From Branchipolynoe longqiensis (Eukaryota; Annelida; Polychaeta; Phyllodocida; Polynoidae): a DNA stretch of 64,000 nucleotides. The notes below the pieces were generated by a model, which saw only the letters and a list, made by a program, of their open reading frames with translations, was not told the DNA's origin and did not search any database. Position 1 is the first letter of the stretch. Each line of letters opens with the position of its first letter. Positions 42,201 through 54,200 of the stretch are shown in pieces. The position numbers and the translations under genes were made by a program. The stretch is taken from contig CM059192.1 in the NCBI GenBank assembly GCA_030323885.1, forward strand, positions 65,031,593 through 65,095,592, read 5' to 3'.

Positions 42201-45200
42201 GATCCCAGCTACTTCACGATCCAGAAGTTCATCAGGGTGTGTCCTTCTTAACTACCCGCTTCTAGTGTATAGCAACCAGATGTGTCCTTCTTAACTACCC
42301 ACTTCTAGTGTATAGCAACAGGATGTGTCCCACTTAACTACCCACTTCTAGTGTATAGCAACTGGATGTGTCCTTCTTAACTACCCGCTTCTAGTGTATA
42401 GCAACAAGATGTGTCCTGCTTAACTACCCACTTCTACTAAATTCTAGTGCATAGCAACAGGATGTGTCCTTCTTAACTACCCGCTTCTAGCATATAGCAA
42501 CAGGATTTGTCCTTCTTAACTACCCACTTCTAGTGTATAGCAACAGGATGTGTCCTTCTTAACTACCCGATTCTAGTGTATAGCAACAGGATGTGTCCTT
42601 CTTAACTACCCACTTCTAGTGTATAGCAACAGGATGTGTCCTGCTTAACTACCCACTTCTAGTGTATAGCAACAGGATGTGTCTTTCTTAACTACCCGCT
42701 TCTAGCATATAGCAACGGGATGTGTCCTTCTTAACTACCCACTTCTAGTGTATAGCAACAGGATGTGTCCTTCTTAACTACCCGCTTCTAGTGTATAGCA
42801 ACAGGATGTGTCCTTCTTAACTACCCACTTCTAGTGTATAGCAACAGGATGTGTCCTGCTTAACTACCCACTTCTAGTGTATAGCAACAGGATGTGTCCT
42901 TCTTAACTACCCGCTTCTAGCATATAGCAACAGGATGTGTCCTTCTTAACTACCCACTTCTAGTGTATAGCAACAGGATGTGTCCTGCTTAACTACCCAC
43001 TTCTAGTGTATAGCAACAGGATGTGTCCCACTTAACTACCCACTTCTAGTGCATAGCAACAGGATGTGTCCTTCTTAGCTACCCACTTCTAGTGTATAGC
43101 AACAGGATGAGTCCTACTTAACTACCCACTTCTAGTGTATAGCAACAGGGTGTGTCCCACTTAACTACCCACTTCTACGTGTATAGCAACATGGTGTGTC
43201 CTACTTAACTACCCACTTCTAGTGTATAGGAACAGGATGTGTCCCACTTAACTACCCACTTCTAAGTGTATAGCAACATGGTGTATCCTACTTAACTACC
43301 CACTTCTAGTGTATAGGAACAGGATGTGTCCCACTTACCTACCCACTTCTAGTGTATAGCAACAGGATGTGTCCTAGTTAACTACCCACTTCTAGTGTAA
43401 AGCAACATGGTGTGTCCTACTTAACTACCCACTTCTAGTGTATAGCAACAGGATGTGTCCCACTTAACTACCCACTTCTAGTGTAAAGCAACATGGTGTG
43501 TCCCACTTAACTATCCACTTCTAGTGTATAGCAACAGGGTGTGTCCCACTTAACTACCTGCTTCTAGTGTATAGCAACAGGATGTGCCCCACTTAACTAC
43601 CCACTTCTAGTGTATAGCAACAGGATGCGTCCTACTTAACTACCCGCTTCTAGTGTATAGCAACAGGGTGTGTCCTACTTAACTACCCACTTCTAGTGTA
43701 AAGCAACAGGATCTGTCCCACTTAACTACCCACTTCTAGTGTATAGCAACAGGATGTGTCCCACTTAACTACCTGCTTCTAGTGTATAGCAACAGGATGT
43801 GTCCCACTTAACTACCCACTTCTAGTGTATAGCAACAGGATGTGTCCCACTTAACTACCCACTTCTAGTGTATAGCAACAGGATGTGTCCTACTTAACTA
43901 CCCACTTCTAGTGTATAGCAACAGGATGTGCCCCACTTAACTACCCACTTCTAGTGCATAGCAACAGGATGTGTCCCACTTAACTACCCACTTCTAGTGT
44001 ATAGCAACAGGATGTGTCCTACTTAACTACCCACTTCTAGTGTAAAGCAACAGGGTGTGTCCTACTTAACTACCCACTTCTAGTGTAAACCAACAGGATG
44101 TGCCCCACTTAACTACCCACTTCTAGTGTATAGCAACAGGATGTGTCCTACTTAACTACCCGCTTCTAGTGTATAGCAACAGGGTGTGTCCTACTTAACT
44201 ACCCACTTCTAGTGTAAAGCAACAGGATGTGTCCCACTTAACTACCCACTTTTAGTGTATAGCAACAGGGTGTGTCCCACTTAACTACCTGCTTCTAGTG
44301 TATAGCAACAGGATGTGTCCCACTTAACTACCCACTTCTAGTGTATAGCAACAGGATGTGTCCCACTTAACTACCCACTTCTAGTGTATAGAAACAGGAT
44401 GTGTCCTACTTAACTAGTCTAGTTGGCCAGAAACAACCCCAACCTGACCTAAACACAATGGCAAAGAAAATAGAGGACTTGGAATCATCCATCCAAGGCC
44501 CAAGTATCTAAGTCGTTGGTAGAGGTGCTGCCGACTCTAATAAAAGCAGTGCTTCGGTGAACTGAAGGCGGACGTAAACATGTCCGTCGAGAAAAATATA
44601 CAAACTTGGTTCTGGATGTAGTCGAAAGCAGCATGCCGGGGAACAAAAGAGACAAAAAAAAATCAGCCCCTTAGAGGGGCAGTTGATGGAAAAAGCCATT
44701 GTGGCCAAAATGTCGCGGAGAAGCGGACCGAAAAAAAATCGCCAAGAGAGGGCCGTGAACCTAATCATTCACAGGCACCTGAAAAAAATCAGTAGTGATC
44801 AACAGCCAGGGAAACCCATTGATCTAGGGTTGGTAGGACTGATTGCTACAAGCCATCGGCATGAAGGCGACAAAAAACGCATTCGATCGGCCAATGTAAG
44901 GAGGGTCAGAAAATTAAAACCAGACCTCTCAAAGTTATATTTGACTCTGTTGAAAACACAGGAGTCTGATTTTGAGCAACTGGACAAACTCAGGATGCTC
45001 CGATAAAGTATAAAGAACTTAGGTGTATGTTCGATCTTCGACAAAGGAAGATCGTTAAAAACTCTTAGGCTGAAACATGTGCAAGCTCTAAAGAAAAAAT
45101 ATGTCGGTCAAAAAATGGATATACAAGGTCCGGGGTCCGCCCTGGAACATGGAAAGTATTAAAAATAAGAAAGCCAAGGTCAGGCAAAAATAGATCATAG

Positions 45201-48200
45201 AATAGTAAACAAAATAAAACCTTAGAAGGTTAAGTTACACAACATAAGATGTTTAACTACACTTTAACACGTCATTACTGGAAGTGAAAATCAGTCAGTG
45301 AGACCTGAATAAATATGCGTCAACGAGTATGTCAAAAATAGATTATACGAGATCAGTAACTAAGCTTGAAATAAATGGATATTATTTCTACTTACAACTC
45401 TTAGAGAAAAGAGGTACCGCTAATGATACGTTTGCAAATCATTTGATAGCAACTCATTTCACACCAAAACAGTTTTTTGACGTCAATTTGGTGCGAAATT
45501 TCTTACTGAAGGAGTCATAAACCATTTTCGGTGTATTTACCGTAGCCCATCTAGCAATGAGCAACACAATAATGCTCTTCTAGCATTAGTCAATGAGGTG
45601 AAGGAGAAATGAAACTATGATACCTGGTTATCGTTGGGGATTTTAACTTAAAAGAAATCGACTGGGCCACTGGCATCTGACATTGCGTGCATTGTGACCA
45701 TTATGCGCGGATTATTTTCGACCATCCTAAATGACTGTTTCCTGCAACATTTTAGTTCAGGTAAACCAACGGTTCTCGAGGGAAATGAGACCCCAAATTC
45801 CCTTGGACTGGGTTCATTTCCAATAAGGATGATCTCATAGATAACTTAGGATAGGTGCCCGATCGGAAAAGAGTGACCATGCTGTCATATCTCAAAAATC
45901 GATGTTAAACCAGAAAAATGAGACCATCCCACTAAGATATAATATTATAGAGGGGAGTACATTGCATGAGTAAGGATGTATGTCCATGGAACTTGCTAAA
46001 TAGATTTACGGGCAAAATGTGCAAGGACTGCTGGGACCTGTTTCAAAAATGGTGCTATCAGGTGTATCAAAAGGCAGTTACCATAAGAACATTCACAACC
46101 CAGAAACAACCTCTTGGTAACTCCAGGGATATTACCCTGCCAGAAAATGAAAAACAAAGATGAACTGTCTTCTTCAATAATAGTACATTGGAAAATTGGG
46201 AAAAAATACACTAATCACTAGGAATGCCGCAAATGACATTGTCAGTGGACACAAAGAGATTTTTGAGGACAAAATTGTCCAAGACTTAACATTACCGAAA
46301 ATTTCTGGAGTTATGCTTCACTTAATCACAAAATGGCCAATTGCCTACAGCTCTAGCCAATAGTTGATGACGAACTAATCGTAGACGATGAAGGCCAAAG
46401 TCTGAACTACTCAATGAGTTCTTCGTCAGTGTGTTTACCAATGAAAATACGCTAATATCCCCTCTCAGATTCGGCGCCAGAATTCATCAGTGACAGTGAC
46501 ATAACATACGACTCACTATAACTTACTGAACCCCAAACTGTCACCCTGCCAGTTCTAAGTTCTCAGCCCCTCATCCTCTTTTTATGTTTCCCCTATTCTC
46601 ATAATCCCTATATTCCGTACAGTCCCTTCTTAACTACCCACTTCTAGTGTATAGCAACAGGATGTGTCCTGCTTAACTACCCACTTCTAGTGTATAGCAA
46701 CAGGATGTGTCCCACTTAACTACCCACTTCTAGTGCATAGCAACAGGATGTGTCCTTCTTAACTACCCACTTCTAGTGTATAGCAACAGGATGAGTCCTA
46801 CTTAACTACCCACTTCTAGTGTATAGCAACAGGGTGTGTCCCACTTAACTACCCACTTCTACGTGTATAGCAACATGGTGTGTCCTACTTAACTACCCAC
46901 TTCTAGTGTATAGGAACAGGATGTGTCCCACTTAACTACCCACTTCTAAGTGTATAGCAACATGGTGTATCCTACTTAACTACCCACTTCTAGTGTATAG
47001 GAACAGGATGTGTCCCACTTACCTACCCACTTCTAGTGTATAGCAACAGGATGTGTCCTACTTAACTACCCACTTCTAGTGTAAAGCAACATGGTGTGTC
47101 CTACTTAACTACCCACTTCTAGTGTATAGCAACAGGATGTGTCCCACTTAACTACCCACTTCTAGTGTAAAGCAACATGGTGTGTCCCACTTAACTATCC
47201 ACTTCTAGTGTATAGCAACAGGGTGTGTCCCACTTAACTACCTGCTTCTAGTGTATAGCAACAGGATGTGCCCCACTTAACTACCCACTTCTAGTGTATA
47301 GCAACAGGATGCGTCCTACTTAACTACCCGCTTCTAGTGTATAGCAACAGGGTGTGTCCTACTTAACTACCCACTTCTAGTGTAAAGCAACAGGATCTGT
47401 CCCACTTAACTACCCTACTTCTAGTGTATAGCAACAGGATGTGTCCCACATAACTACTGCTTCTAGTGTATAGCAACGGATTTTTCCCACTTTAACACCC
47501 ACTTCTTGTGTATATCAACAGGATGTGTCCCACTTAACTTCCCACTTCTAGTGTATAGCAACAGGATGTGTCCTACTTATCTCCCACTTCTAGTTATAGC
47601 AACAGGATGTGCCCCACTTAACTACTCACTTCTAGTGCATAGACAGGATTGTCCCACTTAACTACCCACTTCTAGTGTATAGCAACAGGATGTGTCCTAC
47701 TTAACTACCCACTTCTAGTGTAAAGCAACAGGGTGTGTCCTACTTAACTACCCACTTCTAGTGTAAACCAACAGGATGTGCCCACTTAACTACCCACTTC
47801 TAGTGTATAGCAACAGGATGTGTCCTACTTAACTACCTGCTTCTAGTGTATAGCAACAGGGTGTGTCCTACTTAACTACCACTTCTAGTGTAAAGCAACA
47901 GGATGTGTCCCACTTAACTACCCACTTTTAGTGTATAGCAACAGGGTGTGTCCCACTTAACTACCTGCTTCAGTGTATGCAACAGATGTGTCCCACTTAC
48001 TACCCACTTTAGTGTATAGCACAGGATGTGTCCCACTTAAGTACCCACTGTTGGGTGGTTGTAGTGTATAGGCAACAGGATGTGCCCCATTAACACCCAC
48101 TTCTGTTATACAACAGGATGTGTCCCACTTAACTACCCACTTCTAGTGTATAGAAACAGGATGTGTCCTACTTAACTACCCACTTCTAGTGTATAGCAAC

Positions 48201-51200
48201 AGGATGTGCCCCACTTAACTACCCACTTCTAGTGTATAGCAACAGGATGTGTCCCACTTAACTACCCACTTCTAGTGTATAGCAACAGGGTGTGTCCCAC
48301 TTAACTACCTGCTTCTAGTGTATAGCAACAGGATGTGCCCCACTTAACTACCCACTTCTAGTGTATAGCAACAGGATGTGTCCTACTTAACTACCCGCTT
48401 CTAGTGTATAGCAACAGGGTGTGTCCTACTTAACTACCCACTTCTAGTGTAAAGCAACAGGATGTGTTCCACTTAACTACCCACTTCTAGTGCATAGCAA
48501 CAGGGTGTGTCCCACTTAACTACCTGCTTCTAGTGTATAGCAACAGGATGTGTCCCACTTAGCTACCCACTTCTAGTGTATAGCAACAGGATGTGTCCCA
48601 CTTAACTACCCACTTCTAGTGTATAGCAACAGGATGTGTCCTACTTAACTACCCACTTCTAGTGTATAGCAACAGGATGTGCCCCACTTAACTACCCACT
48701 TCTAGTGTATAGCAGCAACAGGATGTGTCCCACTTAACTACCCACTTCTAGTGTATAGCAACAGGATGTGTCCTACTTAACTACCCACTTCTAGTGTAAA
48801 GCAACAGGGTGTGTCCTACTTAACTACCCACTTCTAGAGTAAAGCAACAGGATGTGCCCCACTTAACTACCCACTTCTAGTGCATAGCAACAGGATGTGT
48901 CCTACTTAACTACCCACTTCTAGTGTATAGCAACAGGGTGTGTCCTACTTAACTACCCACTTCTAGTGTAAAGCAACTGGATGTGTCCCACTTAACTACC
49001 CACTTCTAGTGTATAGCAACAGGGTGTGTCCCACTTAACTACCTTGCTTCTAGTGTATAGCAACAGGATGTGTCCCACTTAACTACCCACTTCTAGTGTA
49101 TAGCAACAGGATGTGTCCCACTTAACTACCCATTTCTAGTGTATAGCAACAGGATGTGTCCTACTTAACTACCCACTTCTAGTGTATAGCAACAGGATGT
49201 GCCCAACTTAACTACCCACTTCTAGTGTATAGCAACAGGATGTGTCCCACTTAACTACCCACTTCTACTGTATAGCAACAGGATGTGTCCTACTTAACTA
49301 CCCACTTCTAGTGTAAAGCAACAGGGTGTGTCCTACTTAACTACCCACTTCTAGTGTAAAGCAACAGGGTGTGTCCTACTTAACTACCCACTTCTAGTGT
49401 ATAGCAACAGGATGTGTCCCACTTAACTACCCACTTCTAGTGTATAGCAACAGGATGTGTCCTACTTAACTACCCACTTCTAGTGTATAGCAACAGGGTG
49501 TGTCCTACTTAACTACCCACTTGTAGTGTAAAGCAACATGGTGTTCCACTAACTACCCACTTCTAGTGTATGCAACCGGATGTGTCCTTCTTAACTACCC
49601 ACTTCTAGTTTATAGCAACAGGGTGTGTCCTACTTAACTACCCACTTCTAGTGTAAGCACAGGATGTGTCCCCTTAACACCCACTTCTAGTATAGCAACA
49701 TGTGTCCTACTTAACTACCCACTTCTAGTGTATAGGAACAGGATGTGTCCCACTTAACTACCCACTTCTAGTGTATAGCAACAGGATGTGTCCTACTTAA
49801 CTACCCACTTCTAGTGTAAAGCAACAGGATGTGTCCCACTTAACTACCCACTTCTAGTGTATAGCAACATGGTGTGTCCTACTTAACTACCCACTTCTAG
49901 TGTATAGCAACAGGGTGTCTCCCTCTTACTCTGCTTTAGTGTATAGCAACGGATGTGCCCCAACTACCCACTTCTAGTGTATAACAACAGGATGTGCCCC
50001 ACTTAACTACCCACTTCTAGTGTATAGCAACAGGATGTGTCCTTCTTACTACCCACTTCTAGTGCATAGCAACAGGATGTGTCCTTCTTGACTACCCACT
50101 TCTAGTGTATAGCAACAGGATGAGTCCTACTTAACTACCCACTTCTAGTGTATAGCAACAGGATGTGTCCCACTTAACTGCCCACTTCTAGTGCATAGCA
50201 ACAGGATGTGTCCTTCTTGACTACCCACTTACAGGAGTCCTACTTAACTACCCACTTCTAGTGTATAGCAACAGTGTGTTTTTTTGTGGGTGTGTACTTA
50301 ACTACCAACTTCTAGTGTATAGCAACAGGGTGTGTCCTACTTAACTATCCACTTCTAGTGTGTAGGAACAGGATGTGTCCCACTTAACTACCCACTTCTA
50401 AGTGTATAGCAACATGGTGTGTCCTACTTAACTACCCACTTCTAGTGTATAGGAACAGGATGTGTCCCACTCACCTACCCAATTCTAGTGTATAGCAACA
50501 GGATGTGTCCTACTTAACTACCCACTTCTAGTGTAAAGGAACATGGTGTGTCCTACTTAACTACCCACTTCTAGTGTATAGCAACAGGGTGTGTCCCTCT
50601 TAACTACCTGCTTCTAGTGTATAGCAACAGGATGTGCCCCACTTAACTACCCACTTCTAGTGTATAACAACAGGATGTGCCCCACTTAACTACCCACTTG
50701 TAGTGTAAAGCAACAGGATGTGTCCCACTTAACTACCCACTTCTAGTGTATAGCAACAGGATGTGCCCCACTTAACTACCCACTTCTAGTGTATAGCAAC
50801 AGGATGTGTCCTACTTAACTACCCGCTTCTAGTGTATAGCAATAGGGTGTGTCCTACTTAACTACCCACTTCTAGTGTTAAGCAACATGGTGTGTCCCAC
50901 TTAACTACCCACTTCTAGTGTATTGCAACCGGATGTGTCCTTCTTAACTACCCACTTCTAGTTTATAGCAACAGGGTGTGTCCTACTTAACTACCCACTT
51001 CTAGTGTAAAGCGACAGGATGTGTCCCACTTAACTACCCACTTCTAAGTGTATAGCAACAGGGTGTGTCCTACTTAACTACCCACTTCTAGTGTATAGGA
51101 ACAGGATGTGTCCCACTTACCTACCCACTTCTAGTGTATAGCAACAGGATGTGTCCTACTTAACTACCCACTTCTAGTGTAAAGCAACAGGATGTGTCCC

Positions 51201-54200
51201 ACTTAACTACCCACTTCTAAGTGTATAGCAACATGGTGTGTCCTACTTAACTACCCACTTCTAGTGTATAGCAACAGGGTGTCTCCCTCTTAACTACCTG
51301 CTTCTAGTGTATAGCAACAGGATGTGCCCCACTTAACTACCCACTTCTAGTGTATAACAACAGGATGTGCCCCACTTAACTACCCACTTCTAGTGTATAG
51401 CAACAGGATGTGTCCTTCTTATCTACCCGCTTCCAGCATATAGCAACAGGATGTGTCCTACTTAACTACCCACTTCTAGTGTATAGCAACCGGATGTGTC
51501 CTGCTTAACTACCCACTTCTAGGGTATAGCAACAGGATGTGTCCCACTTAACTGCCCACTTCTAGTGCATAGCAACAGGATGTGTCCTTCTTGACTACCC
51601 ACTTCTAGTGTATAGCAACAGGATGAGTCCTACTTAACTACCCACTTCTAGTGTATAGCAACAGAGTGTGTCCCACTTAACTACCCACTTCTAGTGTTGA
51701 GCAACAGGATGTGTCCTACTTAACTACCAACTTCTAGTGTATAGCAACAGGGTGTGTCCTACTTAACTATCCACTTCTAGTGTGTAGGAACAGGATGTGT
51801 CCCACTTAACTACCCACTTCTAAGTGTATAGCAACATGGTATGTCCTACTTAACTACCCACTTCTAGTGTATAGGAACAGGATGTGTCCCACTCACCTAC
51901 CCAATTCTAGTGTATAGCAACAGGATGTGTCCTACTTAACTACCCACTTCTAGTGTAAAGCAACATGGTGTGTCCTACTTAACTACCCACTTCTAGTGTA
52001 TAGCAACAGGGTGTGTCCCTCTTAACTACCTGCTTCTAGTGTATAGCAACAGGATGTGCCCCACTTAACTACCCACTTCTAGTGTATAACAACAGGATGT
52101 GCCCCACTTAACTACCCACTTCTAGTGTATAGCAACAGGATGTGTCCCACTTAACTACCCAATTCTAGTGTATAGCAAGAGCATGTGTCCTACTTAACTT
52201 CTTCTTTTTTTCTTGAAGATTTATACTGCCTATCATGGATAAGTCTGAATAGACTTGTTTTCACCATTAGACAGTTTGTTGATAGAAAGCCCGAGCCTAC
52301 ACACTTCTAGTGTATGGCAACAGGGTGCGTCCATCTTAACTACCCACTCCTATTGTAGAGCAACAGGATGAGTCCTACTTAACTACCCACTTCTAGCATA
52401 TATAGCAACAGGGTGCGTCCCACTTGACTATCAAATGCATAAGTAAGACCTGCCAGGACCCATCCAAAACTTTCATTTTTTTAGGTCATACAAAGTGTAC
52501 AATGGTGTTAATCGGGTATATTACTCATGTACAACTTTCATGATTCAATAAAATGTTGATATAACTTAAACGACTGTCATAGTCTCTGCTGACATGTCGG
52601 TGGGTACTACTTTACTGGAGAGGTGGAGTGGAGCGAGAGGGCTGGAGAGCGGGGTCTGAGAAAGTAGTGTAATTTGTTTTACCATAAACATGTTGAAAAC
52701 TGCCGATGACCTGTTAAGCCCCAGTCATCGTACAAATTACGACCGATTGCGACCAAATAACCCACTCACCGGCGACCATCTTGCCACCAAAGCAACCTAT
52801 TAAAATGGCCACTGACCTCTGGCTGACCATTTTGGTCGCAAGGAGATTTTGGGTAAAGCAGCTGCAAGCCCCTTGCGACCAGAATGGTCGCAAGGTCGGC
52901 GACCACTAAGTACCACTTGCGACCACATTGTGACCATTTTATGACTACTTTGCGACCACTTTGCCTCTTTCCGACCAACCCTTTTTTGTGGTCGCAATGT
53001 GGTCACAAGCATTCGCATGTGACTGGGGTATTAAATAGTTATTATTAGCTGAGCATCCTATTCATCACATGGTTTCCCCGCAGCACCCGGACTTCTCGAC
53101 TGGTGCCTGGGAGACCGGGTACCCGGATGACATCGGCTTGATCCGCCTGACTGAGCCGGCCGACCTGGGGAGCGCCTACATCAGCCCCGTCGACCTGGCA
53201 CCGCGCATGGCCGGCGACTTTACCGGCGCGGAGTGCTACATCACCGGCTGGGGCTTCACTTTTGGAGGTACCACAGGACCTTATCCCCCCACCCACCCCC
53301 ATTCCCCTGACCCCACCACCCCACCACGACAGGTTAAAAAAAAATATAATTGTAATAATAATAATTTAAGCTGCATAGTCCGACGAAGCATCAAATTTTC
53401 AAAACCAAAACACTGACCTAGATTTTATTTTACATATATGCAAAATAAAATCTAGGTCAATTTGAAAGCCAGGTGTTGCAGTTTCCGCGGCACACCAGTT
53501 TGCGAGGGACACATACATTCAAATGCATTGTCAATGTCCGTGAGCCAATCTTCATACAGGAAAAGTCAAATATAGATCTCAAATTACACCACCTAGAAGC
53601 AACCCACTTGGAACACATATAGAAAACATATTCAGTGAATAGATTATATTAAATTTATAAGGTTAGGCTTCTGCACTTCTATTAATTTTGAATAAAACTA
53701 ATGTTTTGCACTGCGCGTACCGTCAAACTCAAGGCATTGTCAATGGTCGTGAGCAATCTTCATACAGAAAATACAGAAAAAGTGAAAAATCTCTAAAATC
53801 ACACACACCACCTAGAAACAAATCGCTTGGTACACATATAGAAAACATCTTTACCAAAAACATTATATTAAATTTATAAGGTTAGTGACGATGCTGTTCG
53901 ATTTTGATGCATGCACAGAAGCGATGTGTCCCTCACAAACTGGTATGCCGCGGAAACTGCAACACCGGCGTGAAATGGCCGAGTTGAGGATCGCACGGCA
54001 CCAACACGTGGTGGCGCTGCAGTAGCGCAGTCCGGGCACGACCAACTCGGGCAGCGATTGTCCAATATTAATCGCAGGTCACAGAGCCGTTCCGCCTTTT
54101 TATATAATGATAATAAATTATCCTGTCTATATGTCAAATAAAATATAGGTCAGTGTTTTGGTATCTAACTGACTGATGAACTTATTTATTATGCATTTGT

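Noticed and set aside
44683..45006. 107-aa basic frame as a host gene
   Set aside because: It has no recognised domain and lies in a degenerate LINE inserted within the satellite. More likely an ORF1 remnant.
42237..52197. CRISPR array
   Set aside because: The 43-bp units are contiguous without unique spacers, lie in an intron of an animal gene and have no cas genes nearby.
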